Below are positions 1 through 6,396 of a stretch of DNA of 14,007 nucleotides, piece after piece. Position 1 is the first letter of the stretch. Each line of letters opens with the position of its first letter. The notes beneath the pieces are model-generated. The model ran no database searches. It was not told the DNA's origin and saw nothing but the letters and a program-made list of their open reading frames with translations. Both the position numbers and the translations under genes were made by a program. Source of the stretch: an uncultured Ardenticatenia bacterium (GTDB taxonomy: Bacteria > Chloroflexota > Anaerolineae > Promineifilales > Promineifilaceae); the NCBI GenBank assembly GCA_937858165.1, contig CALLZA010000871.1, forward strand, positions 1-14,007, given 5' to 3'.

Positions 1-146
1 CGTCTCTCTGCTCTCCTGTGTGTAGTTGCTGTGCTGTGCGTTGGTGGGAGATTGTTGTTCACGCTGTGGTCCTGATGGTGTGCAGTGGTGAGCCCTCTGC
101 TGTAGTGCTAGCCACGCCCGTGCAACGCTCGGTGCTTTTTTGTTTT
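1..146. other. Non-biological lead sequence (post-adapter noise)
   Basis: This stretch is rich in G and T with repeated short words such as tgctgtgctgtgcg, unlike the GC-rich coding DNA after 217. It sits on the far side of a complete Illumina P5/Nextera adapter. Read on the minus strand, the P5 end is followed by an A-rich run (AAAACAAAAAAG). This is what a read gives when it passes insert and adapter and runs off the template into noise. I see no credible gene here. The short open frame at 18-209 is carried by noise and adapter. Confidence 0.85.
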
Positions 147-216
147 AATGATACGGCGACCACCGAGATCTACACTAGATCGCTCGTCGGCAGCGTCAGA
201 TGTGTATAAGAGACAG
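147..216 (+). other. Illumina P5 + i5 index + Nextera Read 1 adapter
   Basis: Positions 147-175 match the P5 flow-cell oligo (AATGATACGG... to TACAC). Positions 176-183 are an 8-base index, TAGATCGC, which is the i5 code I know as N/S501. Positions 184-197 are TCGTCGGCAGCGTC, and 198-216 are the 19-bp Tn5 mosaic end AGATGTGTATAAGAGACAG. Order and spacing are exactly those of a Nextera library, so this is untrimmed read-through assembled onto the contig end. Genome sequence begins at 217. Translating through it gives the familiar contaminant peptides, for example VSYTHLTLPT on the minus strand. Confidence 0.98.
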
Positions 217-319
217 ATGGGGCACGGCGCAACATGCTCTTGAGCAGACTGGTTCCAGTATGGATATAGCCGACGATGAAGATCGGCCCGTTGGCGGTCT
301 GAGGCGGGTTGGCCTGCAT
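217..319 (-). CDS. Sulfotransferase, N-terminal fragment cut off by the adapter
   Basis: Only the N-terminus is present, about 34 residues from the ATG at 317-319 or 40 from the upstream ATG at 335-337. It reads GPIFIVGYIHTGTSLLKSML. The hydrophobic strand followed by a G-x5-GTS loop is the 5'-phosphosulfate-binding loop of PAPS-dependent sulfotransferases, so this should transfer sulfate to a sugar or related hydroxyl. The ATG at 319 is preferred because AGGAG (328-332) lies 8 nt upstream. The ATG at 337 overlaps the stop of the preceding sulfotransferase (ATGA), which would also couple translation. The frame then runs into adapter and stops at 170-172, so any longer product is artificial. 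The fold call rests on this loop and on the sulfotransferase neighbours; the catalytic C-terminal half is not visible. Confidence 0.75.
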
Positions 320-327
320 GGTCTGAA

Positions 328-332
328 CTCCT
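328..332 (-). promoter_or_regulatory. Shine-Dalgarno site deciding the start of the truncated sulfotransferase
   Basis: On the minus strand AGGAG is followed by TTCAGACC and then ATG (317-319), an 8-nt spacing. It lies just past the upstream gene's stop codon (334-336). The alternative ATG at 335-337 has no comparable site ahead of it, which favours the shorter start. Confidence 0.55.
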
Positions 333-333
333 G

Positions 334-1221
334 TCATCGGATAGGCGGGGTGGCCGGGGCCTGTAGGGCGGCCTCGTTGAGATGGTCAAGGTGGGCCAGC
401 AGATCGGCGCACAGGGCGTCGACCTCCGGGCTGAGGCGGGAGACGCGCCCCTTGCCGACCGATTGCGGGTGAACGTCGCGGACAATGTGGTCGCCGGGGT
501 AGGGGCGGTCGAGAAAGCCGTAGACGCGGCGCATGGTGGCTGCCGGGTCGGTGGCCAGGTCTTCGTAGCGACAGAGCAGGACGCGCGGGTCATCGGCCAG
601 GTTCAGGTCGAAGTAGAGCCGGCAGCGCGCCCACCAAAACAGGGCCGCGCCGTCGTAGGGATTCATATCTTCGCGGAAGAAGCGGCGCAGCGTGGCGCGC
701 GTTTCGGCGGTGCTGTGCTGCGAGCGCCAGTTGTCGGGGTCGTCGCGCAGGAATGGCCGCAGATCGTTCAGGCCGTTGTCCATGCCAAACGCCTTCAGAT
801 TGGACGAGGCCACGTCCTGATAGTGGCGATACTGCCACAGAACGCGGGCGTCGGGGAAAGCGGTCAGCAGTTCATGGACGCGCTGTGATTCGACCAGCGG
901 CTTCAGGACGACAAGCGGCGTTTTATCACGCGCCAGACGGGCCTTGACTGCCGGCAAGGGGTTGAGACGCACGTGCTCCAGTGTGTCGCCGGAGGTCAGT
1001 TCGCTCGTCTCGCGGTAGATCTTCACTCCCAGATCGCGCTCGAACACCCAGTACATGAGGCTGGTTCCGGCGCGCTGGATGCCTAGAATGAACAGCACCG
1101 TCTGGGCCGGGGGCGTGCCGCGCACCAGGCCGCCAACCCGTTGGGCCGTGCCCTTGTAGAGGCGGAAGAGGCCGAACGAGATGTTGCGGCGGTTGAAGTC
1201 GGAGAGGGTGAGGTTGGACAT
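334..1221 (-). CDS. PAPS-dependent sulfotransferase family protein (295 aa)
   Basis: Predicted cytoplasmic enzyme transferring sulfate from PAPS to a glycan or glycolipid acceptor. The 5'-phosphosulfate loop is LFILGIQRAGTSL at residues 43-55, with Arg50 where many relatives have Lys. The 3'-phosphate region is VLWQYRHYQDVASSNLKAFG (about 127-146; Arg132, Ser139/140). A RYEDLATDPAATM block at 218-230 is typical of the C-terminal half of these enzymes. The length of about 300 residues is normal. The frame is open to an ATG at 1272, giving 312 aa, but the extra 17 residues are encoded by a perfect palindrome (1231-1264), so I place the start at 1221. The Shine-Dalgarno site there is weak (AAGAAA), and 1272, which forms TAATG with the upstream stop, remains possible. 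Its stop overlaps the next sulfotransferase region as ATGA. Acceptor unknown. Confidence 0.85.
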   Translation of the reverse strand: MSNLTLSDFNRRNISFGLFRLYKGTAQRVGGLVRGTPPAQTVLFILGIQRAGTSLMYWVFERDLGVKIYRETSELTSGDTLEHVRLNPLPAVKARLARDKTPLVVLKPLVESQRVHELLTAFPDARVLWQYRHYQDVASSNLKAFGMDNGLNDLRPFLRDDPDNWRSQHSTAETRATLRRFFREDMNPYDGAALFWWARCRLYFDLNLADDPRVLLCRYEDLATDPAATMRRVYGFLDRPYPGDHIVRDVHPQSVGKGRVSRLSPEVDALCADLLAHLDHLNEAALQAPATPPIR

Positions 1222-1230
1222 GGTTTTCTT

Positions 1231-1264
1231 AGGCCTCAGAGGTCGCGGAAGACCTCTGAGGTCT
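1231..1264. repeat. Perfect 11-bp-stem palindrome between two sulfotransferase genes
   Basis: CCTCAGAGGTC (1234-1244) and GACCTCTGAGG (1251-1261) are exact reverse complements around a 6-nt loop, GCGGAA. A further three outer pairs (one G-T wobble) extend the stem to 1231-1264. It lies just after the stop of the 280-aa sulfotransferase and before the likely start of the next one. It has no U-tract of terminator type on the minus strand; what follows is CTAAGAAAACC. It looks like a dispersed REP-like element or an mRNA-stabilising hairpin. Only one copy is in this window. Confidence 0.7.
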
Positions 1265-1271
1265 GTGGTCA

Positions 1272-2114
1272 TTACTCGCTATACCCCTGCCGCCACGCCT
1301 CCAGCCGCCGGCCGAGCAGTTGCTCAACGGTGTGGACGTCGTCCTCGACCAGCCGCCACAGGTCGAGCCTGGTCTGGCGGGCGAAGACGGGCTTCTCGGT
1401 GATGGTGTTCGACAGTAGCCGGTGACGAATGGGCTGGCGCACAGCGGCGGGGACGATGTTGCGCATCTTCTGGAAAGCGCTGCTTTTGGTGAAGTCGCGC
1501 AACGCCTGGGAACGCAGGTAGGGCTGGCCAACGGACTGGTGCAGCGGGGTCGTATCCGTTTCGGCAAAGGGGGCGGGATTGATGTCCAGGAAGTCGGCGA
1601 CGCGCTGGAGCGTAGGAATCTGGTCGGCGGTGTACTCCTCGAAGATGAGCAGCAGAACGTTCTCCGGCCCAAATAGCTCGAGGTAGGGGCGCAATTGCAC
1701 GCCATAGCGGCTGCGGTCGACGTACTGGGGGTCATTGAACACGGCGGCGTCGGGCGGCCGCTTCTCGATCTCGCGCACGAAGTTGTGCGTGTAGAGGGAG
1801 ATGATGCGCTCGACAGGCTGGCGCATGACGTAGATGAGCTTCAGGGCCGGGTTATAGTCGTAGAGGCGCTCGGCCGTGCCGCGATACTCGGGGAAGAAGG
1901 TGTAGTAGGTAGAGGCCTCGCCCAACAGTTGGCCGGGGCGCGGGTCATAGAGGGCGTGGTAGCCGTCGAGACCGGCGCGCCAGTCGGCCGTCTGGTGGAA
2001 GTAGCCCGGCTCCTTCTCGCGACAGAAGCAGATTTGTGGATGGGCGGCCAGTTGGGCGGCCAGGCTGGTTGTGCCCGCCTTCTGAGCGCCGATGATCATG
2101 AAGTCTACGCGCAT
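1272..2114 (-). CDS. Sulfotransferase domain protein (280 aa)
   Basis: A textbook PAPS-dependent sulfotransferase of the Sulfotransfer_1/heparan N-sulfotransferase-like type. The 5'-phosphosulfate loop starts almost at the N-terminus: FMIIGAQKAGTTSL at residues 5-18, with the catalytic-type Lys12. KEPGYF (34-39) is the strand/loop seen in carbohydrate sulfotransferases. The 3'-phosphate motif is YVMRQPVERIISLYTH (95-110; Arg98, Ser106). RYGVQLRPYLELFG (136-149) and FEEYTADQIPTLQRVADFL (158-176) follow as in bacterial and animal heparan-type enzymes. No signal peptide or membrane segment is seen, so it should act in the cytoplasm on a nucleotide- or lipid-linked acceptor. The start is fixed by the motif lying 10 residues in; the ribosome site is weak (GGAT). 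It lies about 105 nt after the Wzc-like gene, across an AT-rich inverted repeat. Confidence 0.93.
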   Translation of the reverse strand: MRVDFMIIGAQKAGTTSLAAQLAAHPQICFCREKEPGYFHQTADWRAGLDGYHALYDPRPGQLLGEASTYYTFFPEYRGTAERLYDYNPALKLIYVMRQPVERIISLYTHNFVREIEKRPPDAAVFNDPQYVDRSRYGVQLRPYLELFGPENVLLLIFEEYTADQIPTLQRVADFLDINPAPFAETDTTPLHQSVGQPYLRSQALRDFTKSSAFQKMRNIVPAAVRQPIRHRLLSNTITEKPVFARQTRLDLWRLVEDDVHTVEQLLGRRLEAWRQGYSE

Positions 2115-2122
2115 AACAATCC

Positions 2123-2217
2123 AATTAGGAATTACGAATTAGGAATTACGAATTCAGAAGCGCGCGTCGATGACGGTTCATTCTCAATTCGTAATTCCTA
2201 ATTCCTAATTCGTAATT
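2123..2217. repeat. AT-rich inverted repeat built from AATTAGG/AATTACG heptamers
   Basis: The left arm (2123-2154) is heptamers AATTAGG, AATTACG, AATTAGG, AATTACG plus AATT. The right arm (2186-2217), read in reverse complement, is AATTACG, AATTAGG, AATTAGG, AATTACG plus AATT. The two 32-nt arms are thus complementary at 30 of 32 positions around a 31-nt GC-richer spacer (2155-2185). The sequence is very AT-rich in a GC-rich region and fills nearly the whole gap between the Wzc-like gene and the next sulfotransferase. It resembles short tandemly repeated heptamer elements known from cyanobacteria and other filamentous bacteria. A transcript would form a large stem-loop that could attenuate downstream expression. 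Confidence 0.85.
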
Positions 2218-2219
2218 AC

Positions 2220-3740
2220 TCATCGTGCTTCCGATTCGTAGTAGGCGTAGCTGCCGTTCGGCTCGGCGCGGTTGACGACGACTTCGAGCGACTTGACGCG
2301 TACGTTGGATAGCTGCTGGCGCACGGCCTGCACATCGCCGCGGCGGGTCTGGGCCTGGGCCACGACGAGAATGACATTATCGACCGCCGGGGCCAGCACG
2401 GCGGCGTCGGCCACCGACAGCAGAGCGGGCGTGTCGAGGATGATGAAGTCGAAGGTTGTCTTCAGTTGCTCGATCAGGTCCAGCATGCGCTGCGAGCCGA
2501 GTAGCTCCGTGGGGTTGGGCGGCAGTGGGCCGCTGGTGATGACCTGGACGCGCGGGAAGGCGCTGTACTGGATGGCCTCATCGACGGACACTTCGCCGGC
2601 CAGGACGTTGGTCAGACCGCGCTTGTTGGGCAGGTCGAACAGCTTGTGGACGGTGGGCAGGCGCAGGTCGCAATCGACGACGACGACCTCGCGGCCGCTC
2701 TGGGCCACGGTGACGGCCAGATTGCCCGACACGGTCGATTTACCCTCGCCGCGCTTGGCGCTGGTCAGCAAGACGACTTGCGCGCCACTGACGCCGGAGG
2801 CCAGAATGTTGGTGCGCAGCCGCCGGAACGATTCAAGTTGCGGGTAGTGGCCGCTGCCCAACCGGGCGATGGAGAGGTCGTCCTTGGCGGCCGGAACCTG
2901 GCCAACGGTCATCATCTGCGTGGCGTTTTCAATCTGCTCGGTGGTATAGAGCGTCGTATCAAGGTTCTCCAGCAAGAAGGCCAGGCCAACGCCGCCGACA
3001 AGGCCGAGAGCCAGGCCCAGGGCGAGGTTGACAACGTGACGCGGCTTGGCCGGGCGATTGGGCGCGGTGGCCTCTTCGATGACAGAGATGGCGTTGCCGC
3101 GCACGGCCTCTTCAAGGCGGGCGGCTTCGTACTGAGTCAGCAGCGAGGTGTAGGTGCGCTCGCGTACTTCCAGCGCCTGGCTGGCGATCGACAAGGTGGC
3201 TTCGTTTTGGGGCGAAGCGGCCAGCGCTTCGGCATAGTCGGCGCGCGCTTGCTCGAGTTCTTGCTCGGCCGTGACAAGCTGCTCGCTCAAGATCTGTTGC
3301 AGCGTCTGGCCCGCGCCGCCGCTATAGAACTCCAGGTTTTGATCGACCAGTACTTGCGCGGCGCTGTTGGCAATGTCGCGCGCGTCTTCGGGGTCGGGCG
3401 CTTCGGCGGCGATGCGGATGAGTTCCGTACCTGGAATGGTCTGCACCGAGATGACCGGCAGCGTTTCCAGCCCCAGATCGTCCATGATCTGCCGGCGCAC
3501 CGTGCTACTGGTGATAATACGTGAATAGGTGTTGACCAAGCGCTCGGTGTAGTTAATGTCCGGGCGGGCCTCGGTGATCGTGCCGCCGCCGACGGTCAGG
3601 ACGCGAACTGTCGTCGCGGCGGTATATTGGGGCGTGGCCAGGAAGGTGATCGCCGCGGCGATGGCCGTGCCCAGGATGATGCTGGCGACGACGATCCAGA
3701 GACGTCGCCGGAGAATGGAGAGGTAACTTCTTAGCTCCAT
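2220..3740 (-). CDS. Fused Wzz/BY-kinase: exopolysaccharide chain-length regulator and tyrosine autokinase
   Basis: A Wzc/CapAB-type inner-membrane protein of 506 aa that would control polymer length and export through tyrosine autophosphorylation. The Wzz part starts MELRSYLSILRRRLW, with a first membrane helix at about 14-35. An extracytoplasmic, partly coiled-coil region (about 145-215) ends at the conserved Pro-rich stretch APNRPAKP (226-233) and a second membrane helix at about 236-256. The cytoplasmic kinase domain has Walker A SAKRGEGKST (327-336, Lys334), Walker A' VVVVDCD (352-358), PNPTELLGS (409-416 region) and Walker B FIILDTP (432-438). The C-terminus YAYYESEAR carries a short tyrosine cluster (Tyr498, 500, 501), the expected autophosphorylation site. 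GAGGAG stands 11 nt before the ATG. It heads the segment leading into three sulfotransferase genes. No phosphatase partner is visible here. Confidence 0.94.
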   Translation of the reverse strand: MELRSYLSILRRRLWIVVASIILGTAIAAAITFLATPQYTAATTVRVLTVGGGTITEARPDINYTERLVNTYSRIITSSTVRRQIMDDLGLETLPVISVQTIPGTELIRIAAEAPDPEDARDIANSAAQVLVDQNLEFYSGGAGQTLQQILSEQLVTAEQELEQARADYAEALAASPQNEATLSIASQALEVRERTYTSLLTQYEAARLEEAVRGNAISVIEEATAPNRPAKPRHVVNLALGLALGLVGGVGLAFLLENLDTTLYTTEQIENATQMMTVGQVPAAKDDLSIARLGSGHYPQLESFRRLRTNILASGVSGAQVVLLTSAKRGEGKSTVSGNLAVTVAQSGREVVVVDCDLRLPTVHKLFDLPNKRGLTNVLAGEVSVDEAIQYSAFPRVQVITSGPLPPNPTELLGSQRMLDLIEQLKTTFDFIILDTPALLSVADAAVLAPAVDNVILVVAQAQTRRGDVQAVRQQLSNVRVKSLEVVVNRAEPNGSYAYYESEAR

Positions 3741-3806
3741 AGTATGCTTTGCTCCTCAGCTCGCTTCCTTAAACTGTTCAATAATCGACAATAGCAGCTT
3801 TCAGTT

Positions 3807-3826
3807 ACGAACTGTCTTTCGTTCGT
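3807..3826. promoter_or_regulatory. Small inverted repeat ACGAAC-N8-GTTCGT upstream of the kinase gene
   Basis: ACGAAC (3807-3812) and GTTCGT (3821-3826) are exact reverse complements with an 8-nt spacer. They lie between a possible promoter (3862-3870) and the kinase start codon. The size and spacing fit a protein-binding operator or a weak leader hairpin. A 6-bp dyad can arise by chance, so this is only suggestive. Confidence 0.25.
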
Positions 3827-3861
3827 GGCTGGGCGGCCGGGCGGCGCGCCAGTGCAGCCAA

Positions 3862-3870
3862 ATTGTACCA
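3862..3870 (-). promoter_or_regulatory. Possible extended -10 promoter for the Wzz/BY-kinase gene
   Basis: On the minus strand the sequence is TGGTACAAT, that is TGn directly followed by TACAAT, a good extended -10 element. It lies 122 nt upstream of the kinase ATG in a 156-nt gap. There is no convincing -35 hexamer upstream, where the DNA is GC-rich, which is tolerated when TGn is present. The gap otherwise holds only a small inverted repeat (3807-3826). Confidence 0.35.
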
Positions 3871-3896
3871 CGAAGGGGGTACGGTCGGCGGGCGGG

Positions 3897-5054
3897 TCAG
3901 TCCGTCGGCTCCGCCGGGCGTGTAACCGGGCGCGAGTTGAAGAGCAGCTGGTCATAGAGTTGTTCGTAGGTGGCGATGATGGTCGGCCAGTGGTAGGAGT
4001 GGACGACGCGCTGATAGGCGCCGGCGGCCAGTTCCTTCATTTCGGTTTCGTGGCCCAAGGCCCATTCGATGCGCGCCCGCAGGTCAGCCACGTCGGCCGA
4101 GCGGAAGAAGAGCGCGTGCTCCGGCAAGACGACACGGTTTTCGGGGATGTCGCTGGCCACCAGCGGGATACGGAGCGCGGCCACTTCCAGCAGGGTGATA
4201 GCCATCGCTTCGTAGGTGGTGGGAAAAACGTAGAGTTGCGACAGGGCGATCAGGCCGAAGAGCAGTTCTTTGGACGAAATGAACCCGGCGAAGCGCACGC
4301 GGTCGTCGGCCAGGGCCTTGAGTTGGGCGGTGTAGTCGGGCACGTGGCTCGTGTCGCCGATGACCAGCAGGCGGACGTCGGCATCCATGCCGCGCAGCGC
4401 TTCGAGGACGAAGTGACACCCCTTGCGGGGCACGATGCGCCCGGCGGAAAAGAGCAGGTATTTGCCCGGCTCCAGGCCATGCTCGGCCAACACCGCCCTG
4501 GCGCGGGCCAGATCGGGCTTTAGTTCGTCAACGCCGTTGGGCAGATAGTGGACGGAGCGGCGATAGGTCGCTTCCAGATACTCCTTGTCGGGCTGGGAGA
4601 CGCTGGTACGCGCGTTGGAGAGATAAACGAAGGGCCACTCGGTCAGCCGCAGCAAGGGCTTGAGACGTCCCCACTTGCTCAGTTCAGGCGGCTCCTTGCT
4701 CAACAGGCCATGGGCAGTGACAATAACTTTGTAGCGCAGGCGCAGGATGGGCAAGATAAAGCATGTCTCAACGCTGTGGACGTTAACCAGGTGGTAATTT
4801 CCCAGAAAGAGCGCATGGAGTGCCGACAGCAGGAAGAGCAGCGGGGCGTTGAAGTACTTGCCCGGCAGTGTCGGGATGCGCACGAGGCGGACGCCGGGCA
4901 TGGTCGTACCGGCGGGCACGAGGGCGCGGTTGACGTAGACAACCGGTTCGTAGCGGTCGCGGTCGAGACGGCCAACGATCTTCTCGACGACGGTGTCGAC
5001 GCCGGCGTTGGCCGGCAGGGCTTTGATGCCGATGTAGGCGATCTTCTTTTTCAC
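3897..5054 (-). CDS. GT4-type glycosyltransferase (385 aa, GTG start)
   Basis: A retaining GT-B glycosyltransferase that should add one sugar to the growing repeat unit at the cytoplasmic membrane face. The N-terminal acceptor domain begins KKIAYIGIKALPANAGVDTVVEKI, with the small-residue loop usual in GT4. The C-terminal donor domain shows LFSAGRIVPRKGCHFVLEAL (201-220) and the E-x7-E motif YEAMAITLLEVAALRIPLVASD (Glu282, Glu290). The start is GTG at 5052-5054, overlapping the stop of the upstream glycosyltransferase as GTGA, with GGAG 8 nt ahead; translation is clearly coupled. A hydrophobic patch near 69-86 may help membrane association. The donor sugar cannot be told from sequence. Confidence 0.9.
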   Translation of the reverse strand: MKKKIAYIGIKALPANAGVDTVVEKIVGRLDRDRYEPVVYVNRALVPAGTTMPGVRLVRIPTLPGKYFNAPLLFLLSALHALFLGNYHLVNVHSVETCFILPILRLRYKVIVTAHGLLSKEPPELSKWGRLKPLLRLTEWPFVYLSNARTSVSQPDKEYLEATYRRSVHYLPNGVDELKPDLARARAVLAEHGLEPGKYLLFSAGRIVPRKGCHFVLEALRGMDADVRLLVIGDTSHVPDYTAQLKALADDRVRFAGFISSKELLFGLIALSQLYVFPTTYEAMAITLLEVAALRIPLVASDIPENRVVLPEHALFFRSADVADLRARIEWALGHETEMKELAAGAYQRVVHSYHWPTIIATYEQLYDQLLFNSRPVTRPAEPTD

Positions 5055-6364
5055 GCGCGTGTCTCCGCGGTGTCAGTGCCTTGAGGGCTGGGGCCGTTGG
5101 GCTGCGCCGCCGGGTGGGGGCGGGTGGGGGCCGGGCGCGGCGCGAGGCGTTCGTAGACCTGCATCGTCTGTTCGTAGTGGGCGGTCGGGCCGTTGATAAG
5201 CTCGACCTGTCGCCGGCCGGCGCGGCCCATCTCGATGGCTTGTTCGCGCCGGCCGTGCAGATAGCGAATCTTCTCGGCCAACTGGGTGGCGTTGCCCGGC
5301 TCGAACAGCAGCCCGTTGACGCCGTCGCGCACCTGTTCGGGGATGCCGCCGATGGCCGCGCCGACGACCGGTGTACCACAGGCCAGCGACTCGATGACGG
5401 TCATGGAGTAGTTCTCATACCACTCCGACGGCTGGATGGTGCACAGGGCGTGCTGCATGGTGTGGGTCAGTTCGGCGGTGTCCAGGTGGCCGAGGAAGCG
5501 GACGTTGCTCAGGCCATAGCGGGCGACGAAGTCGCGCAGTTCGCTCTCCATGTCGCCCGCGCCGGCGATGCGTAGTTCGGCGGTTACATCGGCCTGGCGC
5601 ATGGCCTCCAGCAGGGTCAAGATGCCCTTGGGCCGGGCCAGTCGGCCGGCGTAGAGAAAGTAGTTGTCCGGCTCATAGTGCGGCCGGAACTGGGCCGGAT
5701 CGATGAAGTTGGGGATGGTGACGATGGGCTTGCTGACGCCGTGTTCGCTGACCTTGTGGGCCAGGAAGGCGCTGGGCGAGATGAAGATGTCGATGTTGGG
5801 CTGGTAGAGCCGGAACAGTTCGTGGAAGTACATCTCCGCGCCGGCCAAAATGCTGGCGACGCGCGAGTCGCGCTTGCAGCGGTGGAGGGCGATGTTGTAG
5901 TAGCGGTGGCCTTGACAGCGCTCGCAGACGGATTCGTTGGAGATGAACGTCGTGTTGGGGCAAACGATCTTGTAGTCGTGGAGCGTCTGCACCACCGGCA
6001 GGCCGGCCTTCTTCAGCGGCGGCAGGATGGACGTGGACATCTCGTGGATGAAGCCGTGGATGTGGACGAGGTCGGGCCGGGTGTCGGCCACCAGTTGCTC
6101 GATCTTGCGCTTGGCCTCGCGCGAGTAGAGGATGCGTTCGGCGACATTGAGCTTAGGCCCCAGTCCTGGCCGGCGCAGCTCGGTGGGGAAGTCAATGTGG
6201 CTGACAAAGTAGTCATCATAGGGCGACGGCACGTTGCGCGGGTGGGCCATGCTGAAGGGGATGACCTGGTGGCCGTTAGCCTCCAACAGGGCCGACAGGT
6301 CGAAGCAGCAGCGCTCCGCTCCGCCGCGCAGGTAGTTGAAGCTGTTGACCATCAAGATTCGCAT
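5051..6364 (-). CDS. GT4-type glycosyltransferase with a Cys-rich insert (437 aa)
   Basis: A GT-B retaining glycosyltransferase of polysaccharide assembly. The N-terminus MRILMVNSFNYLRGGAERCCFDL has the GGAE loop typical of GT4. DLVHIHGF (98-105) and TLHDYKIVCP (127-136) are characteristic of the acceptor domain. The donor domain has YAGRLARPKGILTLLEAM (238-255) and the E-x7-E motif in WYENYSMTVIESLACGTPVV (Glu317, Glu325). Four cysteines (135, 147, 150, 163; pattern C-x11-C-x2-C-x12-C) form a possible metal-binding knuckle that recurs in a GT4 subgroup. The last 30 residues are a low-complexity Pro-rich tail. AAGGGA stands 5 nt before the ATG. It lies 32 nt after a sulfotransferase gene and overlaps the next glycosyltransferase by 4 nt. 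Confidence 0.92.
   Translation of the reverse strand: MRILMVNSFNYLRGGAERCCFDLSALLEANGHQVIPFSMAHPRNVPSPYDDYFVSHIDFPTELRRPGLGPKLNVAERILYSREAKRKIEQLVADTRPDLVHIHGFIHEMSTSILPPLKKAGLPVVQTLHDYKIVCPNTTFISNESVCERCQGHRYYNIALHRCKRDSRVASILAGAEMYFHELFRLYQPNIDIFISPSAFLAHKVSEHGVSKPIVTIPNFIDPAQFRPHYEPDNYFLYAGRLARPKGILTLLEAMRQADVTAELRIAGAGDMESELRDFVARYGLSNVRFLGHLDTAELTHTMQHALCTIQPSEWYENYSMTVIESLACGTPVVGAAIGGIPEQVRDGVNGLLFEPGNATQLAEKIRYLHGRREQAIEMGRAGRRQVELINGPTAHYEQTMQVYERLAPRPAPTRPHPAAQPNGPSPQGTDTAETRA
5112..5130 (+). other. Potential G-quadruplex motif
   Basis: The plus strand carries four G-tracts of 3, 5, 3 and 5 with single-base loops (T, C, T), produced by a tandem decamer CGGGTGGGGG. This meets the usual quadruplex rule with the shortest loops. 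It is the template strand of the Pro-rich 3' end of the 437-aa glycosyltransferase gene, about 60 nt before the coupled GTGA junction. The codons for the Pro-rich tail explain its composition, so a function is not required. Confidence 0.45.
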
Positions 6365-6396
6365 GGCGTTCCCTTGCGGTGTGGGCCGGGCCGGGC

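Noticed and set aside
18..209. Open frame on the plus strand ending in FNDTATTEIYTRSLVGSV
   Set aside because: This is the known translation of the Illumina P5/Nextera adapter joined to noise; not a gene.
108..593. 161-aa minus-strand open frame
   Set aside because: It runs through the adapter (CLLYTSDAADE-type contaminant peptide) and out of frame through two sulfotransferase genes; its composition is Arg/Pro/Ala/Thr-rich like a shadow frame.
2123..2217. CRISPR array or Tn5-type mobile element
   Set aside because: Repeat units are only 7 nt with no unique spacers, and no cas or transposase gene is present. The only Tn5 end in the window (198-216) is the library adapter.
2646..3524. 292-aa plus-strand open frame opposite the Wzz/BY-kinase gene
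   Set aside because: It is the antisense frame of a gene with strong domain evidence, rich in G, V, A, D and R with no motif; the length results from GC-rich codon bias. The same applies to long plus-strand frames at 7490-8314, 10313-11236 and 12691-13512.
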